Below, piece after piece: positions 25,266-34,058 of a DNA stretch of 64,000 nucleotides. A model generated the notes under the pieces. The model was not told the DNA's origin and ran no database searches. It saw only the letters and a program-made list of their open reading frames with translations. The stretch covers positions 2,542,001 through 2,606,000 of the forward strand of contig NZ_OW235315.1 in the NCBI RefSeq assembly GCF_934924865.1, in the 5' to 3' direction. Numbering within the stretch: position 1 is the first letter of the stretch; each line of letters starts with the position of its first letter. Both the position numbers and the translations under genes were made by a program. This DNA comes from Tepidibacter aestuarii. GTDB lineage: Bacteria; Bacillota; Clostridia; Peptostreptococcales; Peptostreptococcaceae.

Positions 25266-27125
25266 TTATTTTTCGTAGATTTCTCTTCTCTTCTTACTTA
25301 ATTCTAATGATTGCTCATTCTCAAGAAGTTCTACTTTAGTTCCAGTTTCTTTTTCTATAAGCTCAACATTGTTTAACTTAACATTGTTGTTCCATTTTCT
25401 TTCTGGAGCCTTAACTTCTTCTCCAGCCATAACAGCTTTAACCATAGCTAACGCTCTTACAGCATCTTCTTTACATAATGTGTTGTTTGAAAGTACTTCA
25501 TTTTCAATACCTTGCTTAGACTTATTGTTGTCTATCATGTATTTCATGTATTTATTTCCAACAACTAGAGCTCCTTGAACTGCAGAGAAAGTACATCCAA
25601 CTACTGCAACTCCTCTTTTTCCTATTTGCTCATGGTGAGATGCAAAATCTATGTGGTTGTTTCCGAATCCTTCTGTAGTTATTATAGCTCCGTCTACATC
25701 CATAGCTTCAACTATCATACCTAATCTGTTAGATACATAGAATTTCTCAGAGTTAACTTGAGGAGATCCTACAAATATAACACCTGCTAAATCTATTTCT
25801 TCATCGTTCATAGCTTCTATTACTAGAGGCTCTCTATAGTAATGTCTTGAGTTCTCTTTAGAAGCAGGTCCTATACAAGTTAATGCATGGATTCCTCCAT
25901 CTAATACTTCAAGTGGAGATAACATAACCGGAACGTTTCCAAGGTCAACGTTAGGCTTAGCTCCTAATGTTCCTACTGGCTCCATTGGTAATATTAAGTT
26001 ATCGTGCATTGCACCTTGTCCCATTATTTCTTTAACTATAACTACTTTTTTCTTTCCAGGTCTTCTGTATTGAGTTAACTCTTCAGTTTCAACAACTAAA
26101 GACTCATCAGCATTCTTTAAAGCTTCTCTTATTTCTTGAGTTATAACATCTGTAGCCATATGAGCTGCAAGAGGTCCTGGTCTTTCCATATTCATTCCAG
26201 CCTTAACTGTAACTTCAGTCTTAATGAATATATCTCCTTTATCTGGAGCACCTGGTCTTCCCCACATGATGTTCTTATCTAAGTCACCTTCAGAAGAACC
26301 GAACTCACCTATTTGAACTCCGTTTTCATCAGTTCCTGTTACCATAACGATAACACCATCTATTACTCTAGTAATACCTGACCCTAATTCTCCCTCTTCT
26401 TTAGAAGCTATAGGTTGAACGTCCATTATAGTTTCACTGTAAGTGTTGTACTTATCAGGAGTTATTATTTCTAACTTCATATCTACAACTAACTCTTCGC
26501 TAGCTACTGCTTCTGGGCAGATATCTTTTCTTATATAAAGAGTAGTTCCCTCTATTTTAGTTTCATCAGCAAGTTCAACTTTTTCTATTTTGAAGTGCTT
26601 TTTAGTTAATGATCTCATAACCTTAGCTTCTTTAGCTTCAGCAACTGGAGCTACAACTTCTTGAGCAGCTTGAGTAACTGGAGCAGCTGGTGCAAGACCC
26701 ATAGAAGCAGCTACATTTAAAGGTATTTCTAAATCTATGTTTCTTCCTTCTCCTATGTGTATCTTAACAGATCCACCTGCAACTGGAGTAACAGCAGTTA
26801 CTGGAGCTACTGTTGCTACTGGAGCTACTTCTTCAGCAGCTTCTTCTTTAACTTCTTCAGCTTTTTCTACCTTGTTAACACCTTCTAATACATCAGCTGT
26901 AAGTGGAGTTAACGCATCTACAGTTTTAGTTAATTTAGCACCTAAAACCTCTTCGATAGTTAAACAATCTGCTGATATTTCTAATAATCCTGAATCCTCT
27001 AAATCAGCAAATATTGCTGGATCCTCTAAATTTGATGTTTCAATCACAGTACCAGCTTCGAATCTACAGCAGCAAACTGCTGGATCTTTAGCGTGAGCCT
27101 TAGCTGTTTCTGGAGTAATTGACAT
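25266..27125 (-). CDS. prdA: D-proline reductase proprotein PrdA, copy 2
   Basis: A 619-residue proprotein with the processing site GIHALT|CIGPASKE at Cys417, as in copy 1, and the same CCCRFEAGT N-terminal cluster. The linker at about residues 80-155 is rebuilt relative to copy 1: here it carries repeated Val-Ala-Pro units (VAPVATVAPVTAVTPVAGG), there Val-Lys-Glu-Thr-rich sequence. Outside the linker only scattered substitutions are seen. Processing yields the pyruvoyl subunit that binds proline. GAGGAGGCG precedes the ATG, 15 bases after the prdC2 stop. Confidence 0.95.
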   Translation of the reverse strand: MSITPETAKAHAKDPAVCCCRFEAGTVIETSNLEDPAIFADLEDSGLLEISADCLTIEEVLGAKLTKTVDALTPLTADVLEGVNKVEKAEEVKEEAAEEVAPVATVAPVTAVTPVAGGSVKIHIGEGRNIDLEIPLNVAASMGLAPAAPVTQAAQEVVAPVAEAKEAKVMRSLTKKHFKIEKVELADETKIEGTTLYIRKDICPEAVASEELVVDMKLEIITPDKYNTYSETIMDVQPIASKEEGELGSGITRVIDGVIVMVTGTDENGVQIGEFGSSEGDLDKNIMWGRPGAPDKGDIFIKTEVTVKAGMNMERPGPLAAHMATDVITQEIREALKNADESLVVETEELTQYRRPGKKKVVIVKEIMGQGAMHDNLILPMEPVGTLGAKPNVDLGNVPVMLSPLEVLDGGIHALTCIGPASKENSRHYYREPLVIEAMNDEEIDLAGVIFVGSPQVNSEKFYVSNRLGMIVEAMDVDGAIITTEGFGNNHIDFASHHEQIGKRGVAVVGCTFSAVQGALVVGNKYMKYMIDNNKSKQGIENEVLSNNTLCKEDAVRALAMVKAVMAGEEVKAPERKWNNNVKLNNVELIEKETGTKVELLENEQSLELSKKRREIYEK

Positions 27126-27140
27126 ATAAATCGCCTCCTC

Positions 27141-28424
27141 TTATTTTTTTCTTCTATATATTTTATGTCCTGCACCTCTTAAAACATGGTCTGTACTATG
27201 GTATACTGGCACTCCTAACCTAGGAGCTACGTTCATAACTGTGTTAGTTCAGTCCTCACATGTTCCAGTAATAACTACTTCTGCACCTTGCTTTTTAAGG
27301 TATAAAACTTTTTCTGCTTGTCCTGGACACATTCCAGGTAAATCACATCTATATCTTCCATTAGATTCTGTCATTCTCTTACACTTAGTTTCTGCTACAA
27401 CTTCAGCGCCCATTCCAGCAGCTATTTCTTTAAGTCTATCTTCTTGCGCACCACATTCACACGCAATTATACCAACTTTTCTGCTGTCATTAGGGAATGG
27501 CATTGATACTAATATACCACCTAAAGTCTTAGTAACTGGAGAATCTTCTTCTCCGTGACGACCTGTGAAAGGTCCTCCTATTACTATCTCACCATATGGT
27601 AATTCGTATCCACCACATTCTTGTATATAGTGTTTAATAGGCATTCCTATTGGAACATCCAAGAAGTGCTTTCCATTTTTAGCGTTTTTAACTCTTCCAC
27701 CAACTGTAATATCCTTAGTTATAACAGGTTTTCTATCCTCTATAGCTAATACAATATTTTTCAGTGTTTCAGTGTTACAAACAACAGCACCTGCTTCTAG
27801 TGGTAATTGTCCAGGTTTTAATTCTACATTAAGTAGTTCTCTTATTATAACCCTTTCATCACCTGCTGGATACATATCCGGTAAGTACTTGATTTCGATT
27901 TTCTCTTCATCTTTACATGCCTTACCAAGAGCTATAATAGCTTTTTTATACTTTGGCTTTATAGCTATATATCCTTTAGAAGCATTAGTCATTTCAACGA
28001 CATATTTAAGACCTTTTACAATAATTTCTGGATTTTCCTCCATTACTGTAACATTATGAGAAAGTACTGGTTCACACTCAGCGGCATTTGCTATAACATA
28101 TCCACCTTTTAAATCTACATTTAATTTAATGTGTGTAGGGAATCCTGCTCCACCAGCACCAACTATACCAGCCTCTTTAACAGCCTCTAAATGACTTTCT
28201 GTGTCTTTTATCTTAACATACTCATCTGCTTGATTTTCATCAGCCTCTATAATTATGTTCATATCAGTTATTTCTACTATTTTTCCATATACACTTGAGT
28301 GTATATTAGCACCTAGTCCGTTAGGTTCAGCTATTAACTGTCCCTTCTTAACTTCATCACCTACATTAACAATAGGTTTACATGGCGCTCCAACGTGTTG
28401 TTTTAAGCTTATAGTTAAATTCAT
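27141..28424 (-). CDS. prdC: PrdC, RnfC-like electron-transfer selenoprotein, copy 2
   Basis: A 427-residue RnfC-like selenoprotein with the UGA at 27249-27251 (residue 392, TCED-U-TN) and the TAA at 27141. The ATG at 28424 is behind GCAGGAGGTG; the in-frame ATG at 28442 would put this ribosome site inside the gene. It shares the GAGGAGFPTHIK loop and Cys motifs ACECGAQ, CKRM and CDLPGMCPGQ with copy 1. It is the first gene of operon 2 and lies 43 bases from a consensus sigma-54 promoter. It probably couples reduced carriers or the Rnf/NADH pool to proline reductase. Confidence 0.92.
27212..27226 (-). promoter_or_regulatory. SECIS-like hairpin in prdC copy 2
   Basis: Reverse strand CTCCTA-GGT-TAGGAG, 22 bases after the UGA, identical to copy 1. 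Confidence 0.55.
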
Positions 28425-28466
28425 ATTTTCACCTCCTGCCATTTTTTCTTCTCGCCATATTATTAA

Positions 28467-28483
28467 AGCAAATGTCGTGCCAA
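28467..28483 (-). promoter_or_regulatory. Sigma-54 promoter of prd operon copy 2
   Basis: Reverse strand TTGGCACGACATTTGCT is a full consensus -24/-12 element (GG and GC 12 apart), 43 bases before the prdC2 ATG. Confidence 0.92.
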
Positions 28484-28615
28484 CTTTTTGTTTTTCGACA
28501 TTTTTTTATTTATTTTTTCTTCGCAATAGTTGATTTTACTAGCATATAAAATTTTTATATTGTATATTAAAAAAATTTGAAAATTTTTATACTAATATGG
28601 CGAAGCAATCAACGT

Positions 28616-28766
28616 GTCAGTTTTCCGACTGTTTTTTCGACTATTTTTTCTCTTATTTGACAACTTATTAACCTTTACACATCTCTTATTGTCTGCATTT
28701 ACATCAAATTTCATTCATGAAAATGTTTTTCTGTCTATTTTCTGACGCGTGTCTATTTTTTGACAC
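28616..28766 (-). promoter_or_regulatory. Three putative PrdR upstream activating sites, copy 2
   Basis: GTCAGTTTTCCGACTG (28616-28631), GTCTATTTTCTGACGC (28733-28748) and GTCTATTTTTTGACAC (28751-28766) repeat the pattern of copy 1, with the same 18-base step in the distal pair and the proximal site 133 bases from the -24 box. The distal pair abuts the prdR stop codon. Confidence 0.65.
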
Positions 28767-28767
28767 C

Positions 28768-30513
28768 TTATTTAATTTTATATTGTTCCATCTTATAATA
28801 TAGAGTGCTTCTAGGTATGTTTAAGTACTTAGCAGCCTTTGCTTTATTGCCATTTGACATATTTAAAGCTTTTTTTATTGTATCCTGTTCTAGTTTTGCT
28901 ATTGCTTGATTTAAATCCATAGGATAGGTTTTACAATCCATAGTTTTATTAAGATTCTCAAGTATATATTTCGGAACTAACTCTTCTCTTATAATATTAT
29001 CCTTGCTAAGTACAACTAAATGTTCTACTGTATTTTTAAGTTCCCTTATATTTCCCTTCCACGTATAATTTCTAAGTATATCCATAACTTCAGGATCTAT
29101 TTCAGGCACAGGTTTAGAGTTTTGATCACATATCTCCTTTAAAAATTTATGTATTAATATAACGATATCTCCATGTCTCTCTCTTAAAGGAGGTAAATTA
29201 AGTTCTACTACATTTAGCCTATAGTATAAATCTTCCCTAAATTCTTCGTTTTCAATCATTCTATTTAAGTCTTTATTAGTAGCAGATATAACCCTTACAT
29301 TTACCTTTATAGTTTTTTCTCCGCCAACTCTTCTCACTTCTTTTTCTTGAAGTACTCTTAAAAGCTTGGCTTGCATTTGCATCGGAAGATCTGCTATTTC
29401 ATCTAAAAATACAGTTCCATTATTAGCAAGTTCAAATATACCCATCTTTCCTTTTCTATTAGCTCCTGTAAAAGCACCTGCTTCATATCCAAAGAACTCG
29501 CTTTCAAATAATTCACTAGGTATAGCACTACAGTTTACAGGTACAAACAACCCTTCTCTTTGACTATAATCATGTATAGCTCTTGAAAACACTTCTTTAC
29601 CAGTACCACTTTCTCCAAGTATTAGTATACTGGCATTAGTTTTTGCTACCTGCCTTGCAGTTTGAATAGCTTTTGTAAGTTTTTCACTTTTACCAATTAT
29701 ATTTCCAAAATCATCACTTGCAAATTTTTTAACCTCGTTTTCTAAAAACTTCAAAGTATCATTTGCTTTTTGAAGCTGACTAGACAATTTTTTAATCTCA
29801 GTTATGTCTCTATCAGTAGATACAGCACCCACAAATTCTCCATCTATAAATATAGGTTGAGCAGTAACTATTACATCTGTATCTTTTCTTGGCGGAGAAT
29901 GGTATACATCATCTACAGCTTTTTTAGTTTTTAAAACCTTCAATAATATTCCTTTTGGAAAAAAGTCTTCTAATTTTTTACCTATTATAATTTCAGACTT
30001 TACATTGTATAGCTTTTCTGAATTTTTACTCCATACTACAACATATCCATCTTTATCTATTACACAAACCGCTTCATGTATATTATTTATAACATGATCA
30101 AGAGTGATACCTATTTCCTCCATTCTCATATAAAAATAGTCTCTTATTTGATCAGTTCTTATTACTCCAATTAAATATCCATTCTCTAAAACAGGAAGTC
30201 TTGCTATTTTATTTTTAATCATCATATTTCTACAATCAAGCAAGGATTCATGTTTAGATATAGTCTTTACATCTTTTATCATAAAGTTTTTTATTGGATT
30301 ACCGTCATTTAAATCATTTTTTTTAATTTTAGATATATCTGTTAATGACAATAACCCTATTAATTTTTCATCTTCATCCACAACATATACATCATCTACA
30401 TTATTTTTCAATATTTCGTCTAAACACACAGAAAGCTCATCTTCATAATGAACTTGTATATATTTATTACTCATAGCTTCTTTTACCAATGTCTTCTTTG
30501 GTATTAAAAACAC
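28768..30513 (-). CDS. prdR: PrdR, sigma-54-dependent activator of proline reductase
   Basis: A 581-residue enhancer-binding protein. Two CBS domains (about residues 8-62 and 75-130; DDVYVVDEDEKLIGLLSLTD, IARLPVLENGYLIGVIRTDQ) are followed by a PAS domain (about 135-240), a AAA+ domain (Walker [20 protein letters not shown] loop, FLDEIADL) and a Fis-type helix-turn-helix (AAKYLNIPRSTLYYKM). This CBS-PAS-AAA-HTH order is that of C. difficile PrdR, which responds to proline. It lies upstream of prdC2 on the same strand and is the only prdR for both operons. The sensory role of the CBS pair is unproven. Confidence 0.93.
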   Translation of the reverse strand: MFLIPKKTLVKEAMSNKYIQVHYEDELSVCLDEILKNNVDDVYVVDEDEKLIGLLSLTDISKIKKNDLNDGNPIKNFMIKDVKTISKHESLLDCRNMMIKNKIARLPVLENGYLIGVIRTDQIRDYFYMRMEEIGITLDHVINNIHEAVCVIDKDGYVVVWSKNSEKLYNVKSEIIIGKKLEDFFPKGILLKVLKTKKAVDDVYHSPPRKDTDVIVTAQPIFIDGEFVGAVSTDRDITEIKKLSSQLQKANDTLKFLENEVKKFASDDFGNIIGKSEKLTKAIQTARQVAKTNASILILGESGTGKEVFSRAIHDYSQREGLFVPVNCSAIPSELFESEFFGYEAGAFTGANRKGKMGIFELANNGTVFLDEIADLPMQMQAKLLRVLQEKEVRRVGGEKTIKVNVRVISATNKDLNRMIENEEFREDLYYRLNVVELNLPPLRERHGDIVILIHKFLKEICDQNSKPVPEIDPEVMDILRNYTWKGNIRELKNTVEHLVVLSKDNIIREELVPKYILENLNKTMDCKTYPMDLNQAIAKLEQDTIKKALNMSNGNKAKAAKYLNIPRSTLYYKMEQYKIK

Positions 30514-30628
30514 ATAATCACCTCATATCAAATTTATGAATAATATATATGATAACATAAAAAAGTCTTTTTATATCTTCAAAACGATTTTTTCTTAAAT
30601 CTACCTAATTTCTAAATAACTACATTAA

Positions 30629-30674
30629 AAATTAAGCTCATTGAAATAGTTAACTATTTCAATGAGCTTAATTT
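30629..30674. terminator. 46-bp perfect palindrome, bidirectional terminator
   Basis: AAATTAAGCTCATTGAAATA and its exact complement meet at AGTTAACT. It lies downstream of the deacetylase gene (ends 30695) on the reverse strand and is followed by a short T-rich stretch. Confidence 0.75.
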
Positions 30675-30694
30675 CGGGATTAAGAACAAATTTT

Positions 30695-31459
30695 TTAATC
30701 ATTCTTTTTTTGCCTTCCTGTAGAATCCATATTAAAGTTTTCTTTATATATAAGTTCTGATACAGGAACTATTTCATATCCTTGTGATTTTAATTTATCT
30801 AAAATCAAAGGTAAATATTCACTTACATATTTGGCATTATTGTGAAAAAGTACTATAGATCCATTTTTTGTATTTTTAATCACTCTGTCTACAACGTGTT
30901 CAACTCCGATTTCTTTCCAATCAAGAGAATCCACGTCCCATTGTATTGTATAATAATCTAAACCTGAAGCTGTATCTATCAAAGTATCGTTATAATCACC
31001 AAAAGGAGGTCTAAAAACTACAGGTCTTTTATTTATTATTTTTTCTATTTTATCAGATGTAGTTTCAAGCTCTTCTTTAATTTGCGCCTTGCTTAAAAGA
31101 CTCATTTTTGGATGAGTAGTTGAATGATTTCCAATTTCATGTCCTCTGTCAGAAATCTCTTTTACTAGATCAGGATGCTTATCCACCCAAAACCCGACAA
31201 GAAAAAAAGTTGTCTTAACATCATATTTATCTAATGTATCTAGTATGTTTTTTGTATAAGCATCGCCCCATGCCGCATCAAAGCTTATAGCTATTTTCTT
31301 CTCTTGTGTATCAACACAATAAATAGGAAGCTTTTTCTCTGGAATTTGAGCCATAGCATCCCTAATAACATAACAAGAACATACGAGTACAGTAGAACAT
31401 ACTAAAAATAATACAATACTTAATAACATTTTCCTTATAGAAATAATAAATACTCTCAT
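30695..31459 (-). CDS. Polysaccharide deacetylase, PdaB-like
   Basis: A 254-residue NodB-domain protein. A short cytosolic start and one hydrophobic anchor (residues 12-32) precede the catalytic domain. Motif 1 is AISFDAAWGDAYT, the PdaB-type variant of TFDDG; motif 2 is HEIGNHSTTHP with the metal His pair; motif 3 is FRPPFGDYN. IVLFHNNA lies where the last conserved motif is expected. PdaB-type proteins act during spore peptidoglycan maturation. The ATG at 31459 has AAGGAGGAAATT upstream. It sits beside a SASP gene, which supports a sporulation role. Confidence 0.85.
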   Translation of the reverse strand: MRVFIISIRKMLLSIVLFLVCSTVLVCSCYVIRDAMAQIPEKKLPIYCVDTQEKKIAISFDAAWGDAYTKNILDTLDKYDVKTTFFLVGFWVDKHPDLVKEISDRGHEIGNHSTTHPKMSLLSKAQIKEELETTSDKIEKIINKRPVVFRPPFGDYNDTLIDTASGLDYYTIQWDVDSLDWKEIGVEHVVDRVIKNTKNGSIVLFHNNAKYVSEYLPLILDKLKSQGYEIVPVSELIYKENFNMDSTGRQKKND

Positions 31460-31573
31460 AATTTCCTCCTTCAGCATTATTGCTTTATAATTAATTATAT
31501 TTTTTTGTTTTTCAAAAAATTACTAGAAGATTTAATTTTTTAAATGGGAAAATTATTTTTAGGAGGTGATTTG

Positions 31574-31738
31574 ATGTCTAACATAAGAAGCCATTACTCT
31601 AATGTAAATGGAAAAATAATAGAATCATCAAGAGAAACCTTAAAACTTGAACCTAGACATTATTTAAGAGAGTCTCATTCTGTAAGAGAAGGTGATACAA
31701 GAAAAAACGTGAAGATAAAAATGCATAAAAAATATTAA
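31574..31738 (+). CDS. Hypothetical 54-residue basic protein next to a SASP gene
   Basis: A small, highly charged protein starting MSNIRSHYSNVNGKIIESSR and ending KNVKIKMHKKY. The ATG at 31574 follows TAGGAGGTGATTTG, a strong ribosome site; the in-frame ATG at 31544 would place this site inside the gene. No membrane segment or known motif is visible. It lies 111 bases before a SASP gene on the same strand and opposite a PdaB-like gene, so forespore expression is plausible. I do not recognise the family. Confidence 0.6.
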   Translation: MSNIRSHYSNVNGKIIESSRETLKLEPRHYLRESHSVREGDTRKNVKIKMHKKY

Positions 31739-31849
31739 TAACCAAAAATTAACATCATATTTTTTTAGATAATGGTTAAATTAATATTACAACATCTTAC
31801 AGATGTTAGTACTCAAAATTTCAAAGACATTAAAGAGGAGGAATATACT

Positions 31850-32056
31850 ATGGCAAGCAGAAATTCTAAAGTAGTTCCAGAGGCAAAAGCGGCTTTAAAT
31901 CAAATGAAATTAGAGACAGCAAATGAATTAGGTTTATCTAACTACGAAGGCATGGACAAAGGAAATTTAACTGCAAGACAAAATGGATACGTTGGCGGAT
32001 ACATGACTAAAAAGTTAGTTGAAATGGCAGAGAATCAAATAGCAGGAAAAAAATAA
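31850..32056 (+). CDS. Alpha/beta-type small acid-soluble spore protein
   Basis: A 68-residue protein of the DNA-binding alpha/beta SASP family. The GPR cleavage block is KLETANELGLSNYEG and the second conserved block GNLTARQNGYVGGYMTKKLVEMAE is nearly textbook. AGAGGAGG precedes the ATG at 31850; an ATG at 31772 lacks a site. Its stop codon is the first base pair region of a 62-base hairpin terminator. It protects spore DNA and is degraded on germination. Compare the shorter, Lys-rich SASP at 1495. Confidence 0.93.
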   Translation: MASRNSKVVPEAKAALNQMKLETANELGLSNYEGMDKGNLTARQNGYVGGYMTKKLVEMAENQIAGKK

Positions 32057-32116
32057 AAGTATAAAAATAAAAAGGATATTCGAAAATTCGGATATCCTTT
32101 TTATTTTTATACTTTT
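32055..32116 (+). terminator. Long hairpin terminator overlapping the SASP stop
   Basis: AAAAGTATAAAAATAAAAAG and the following bases pair over about 30 positions with one G-T, so the stop codon and the terminator share bases. Confidence 0.85.
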
Positions 32117-32175
32117 ATTTTTTCTGTAAATGGTTTAATATATATGTAGATATATTTTGCGGAGGATGATGTATT

Positions 32176-32709
32176 ATGTTTGAAAATTCATCTGAAGAGT
32201 TAGCGGTTAACAAATTAGTTTTATTGTATATTTTAAAAAGAATAGAAATAGATTTAACTAATTCTCAGATTACTCAAGTTGTAATGGAAAACGAAATAAT
32301 GAACTACTTTTCTCTTCAACAATTTTTGTCAGAGCTTATTCAATCCAGTTTTTTAAAAACCTACAAAGAAGACTTTAAAGAGTATTATTCATTGACTAAA
32401 AAAAGCGTACAAACTCTTGAGTATTTTATTGCTAGAATACCGTCTGATCTAAAAGAAAGTTTAGACAGGTACATATCTACTAACAAGGAAAAAGTTTTAA
32501 AAGAAACTCAAGTTAAGTGTAATTATTCTAAATTATCAGACAATGAATTTATAGTGAATTTAAAAGTTATAGAAAATCAAATTCCACTTATAAATATAGA
32601 TTTAAATGTAGCTTCTACAAAACAGGCTAAACTTATCTGTGATAATTGGAAAAAAAATGCACCTAATTTATACGGAGATATAATACAGGTTTTGATAAAA
32701 AAACCTTAG
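32176..32709 (+). CDS. DUF4364 family protein
   Basis: A 177-residue cytosolic protein. It opens with a winged-helix-like segment (VNKLVLLYILKRIEIDLTNSQITQVVMENEIMNY with FSLQQFLSEL), typical of DUF4364 proteins of Firmicutes. This is followed by a KESLDRYISTNKEKVLKE helix and a beta-rich C-terminal half (VKCNYSKLSDNEFIVNLKVI). The family looks like a PadR/winged-helix regulator, but no target is known. AGGATGATGT-type ribosome site GCGGAGGATG precedes the ATG. A hairpin follows at once. Confidence 0.75.
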   Translation: MFENSSEELAVNKLVLLYILKRIEIDLTNSQITQVVMENEIMNYFSLQQFLSELIQSSFLKTYKEDFKEYYSLTKKSVQTLEYFIARIPSDLKESLDRYISTNKEKVLKETQVKCNYSKLSDNEFIVNLKVIENQIPLINIDLNVASTKQAKLICDNWKKNAPNLYGDIIQVLIKKP

Positions 32710-32711
32710 AT

Positions 32712-32751
32712 AAAGAGCCTATCTACATATTATAGTAGTAGGCTCTTTATC
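32712..32751. terminator. Hairpin shared by convergent genes
   Basis: TAAAGAGCCTA pairs with TAGGCTCTTTA around CTACATATTATAGTAG. It terminates the DUF4364 gene and at the same time encodes the last residues (DKEPTTIICR) of the beta-propeller gene on the other strand. Confidence 0.75.
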
Positions 32752-33585
32752 TACATTGATATTCTTTATTAATTCTAACGAGCTAGTTTCAAACACCTTT
32801 ATTAAGTTGTTTTTTACATCCGTTACAAATAATTTACTTTCATCCTTTGATATACCTATGCCCAAAGGTCTTCCTTCTATAGCAATACTTTTTATAAGTT
32901 CATTAGTTTTATAATTTAATACCTCTAAGCTTTTGTTACAAAAATCCGTTACATACATCTCTTTTTTTAAATAATTAATACTTATCTCTACAGGAAATTT
33001 GAAACATCTTAATACGTTGAGTATTTCAAATTTAAATCTATCTACTAATATTATACTTCCATTTTTAGCTACTATATATATTATATTTTCTTCTCTATTT
33101 ATCTTTAAATGCCATGGTGCAGAAGTTAATTTTATATTTTTCACAATACTCTTATTTATAATATCTATTATTAGTAAAGAATTCAAACATGGAACATATA
33201 GTTTTTTTTGCTCTTCATCAATAATTATTCCATGAGGCATGTTATCTACACATATAAGACCTACAGGATCATTATTTTTAACATCTATTATATATATACT
33301 ATTAGAATCTTCATTCGCTATATACAGCTCTTCATTAGAGTACATTGCAACCTGACTTAGATTTCCTCCTATAGAAATAGACTCTATAGTAGCTTTATCC
33401 TTTATGCTAACCACATATAGCATTCCCTCAAGTCCACTTGGAATATATATTTTTTCATCTTTATCATCAATGCAAAAATGGTGAACATACATATTTTCAT
33501 CCAAATATATCGTATCCTCAACTTCTAATTTCTCATTTATAACAGATATATTATTTGAGCAAAAATTAGAAACATAGATTTTCAA
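32719..33585 (-). CDS. YVTN/YncE-type beta-propeller protein
   Basis: A 288-residue protein made of about six to seven repeats of roughly 42 residues, each with an ..LYIANEDSNSIYIIDVKN.. or ..MYVTDFCNKSLEVLNYKT.. pattern, the YVTN/YncE propeller. It has no signal peptide, so it is probably cytosolic or associated with the spore. Such propellers are scaffolds with varied ligands; no function can be named. It runs convergent with the DUF4364 gene and their 3' ends share a hairpin. AAAGGAGGTATAAAG lies upstream of the start. Confidence 0.75.
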   Translation of the reverse strand: MKIYVSNFCSNNISVINEKLEVEDTIYLDENMYVHHFCIDDKDEKIYIPSGLEGMLYVVSIKDKATIESISIGGNLSQVAMYSNEELYIANEDSNSIYIIDVKNNDPVGLICVDNMPHGIIIDEEQKKLYVPCLNSLLIIDIINKSIVKNIKLTSAPWHLKINREENIIYIVAKNGSIILVDRFKFEILNVLRCFKFPVEISINYLKKEMYVTDFCNKSLEVLNYKTNELIKSIAIEGRPLGIGISKDESKLFVTDVKNNLIKVFETSSLELIKNINVDKEPTTIICR

Positions 33586-33754
33586 ACTTTATACCTCCTT
33601 TCATTTACATTTTACAAAACTACTTATCCTATAATAATATATTATGGTTTACGGTATTGTGATACATTTTCATTGACTTTTTTTATGTCATATACTATAT
33701 TATATCATATACTATAGTAGGGTATGGTTATTAGATAATAAGGAGGACTATAAT

Positions 33755-34012
33755 ATGTATGTTTTTAAAACTTCTGGTGTTTGTTCTAAAGAGATAAGAT
33801 TTGAAATAGAAGACGATATAATCAAATCTGTAGAGTTTGTGGGAGGGTGTCCAGGAAATTTAATCGGAATCAAAAGTCTTGTAGAAGGTTCAACAGTAGA
33901 TGATGTAATTGAAAAATTAAAAGGCATAGGATGCGGATCAAAATCAACTTCATGTCCAGATCAGTTCACTAAAGCTTTAGAACTTTATAAAAAGAGAAAA
34001 GAAAAACAATAA
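33755..34012 (+). CDS. TSCPD domain protein (TIGR03905 type)
   Basis: An 85-residue protein with four conserved Cys: GVCSKEIRF, GGCPGNL, GCGSKSTSCPDQ. The TSCPD motif occurs alone in small proteins and at the end of class II ribonucleotide reductases, where it probably binds metal. The stand-alone form is common in Clostridia, with unproven function. AAGGAGGAC precedes the ATG. It is flanked by an AT-rich upstream region (TATAGTAGGGTATGGTTATTAGA) and by a hairpin that overlaps folC. Confidence 0.88.
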   Translation: MYVFKTSGVCSKEIRFEIEDDIIKSVEFVGGCPGNLIGIKSLVEGSTVDDVIEKLKGIGCGSKSTSCPDQFTKALELYKKRKEKQ

Positions 34013-34025
34013 GATTAATATATAA

Positions 34026-34058
34026 AAAAGGTGATTAAAAATCACCTTTTTTTATTAC
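34026..34058. terminator. Bidirectional terminator between TSCPD gene and folC
   Basis: AAAAAAGGTGAT-TAAA-ATCACCTTTTTTT; the folC stop codon (34035) lies inside it. Confidence 0.8.

Noticed and set aside
12714..28483. Tandem prd operons as an assembly duplication
   Set aside because: The copies differ by many substitutions, different linkers, start codons, promoters and a 180-base indel, so they are not the same reads placed twice; long-read confirmation would still be useful.
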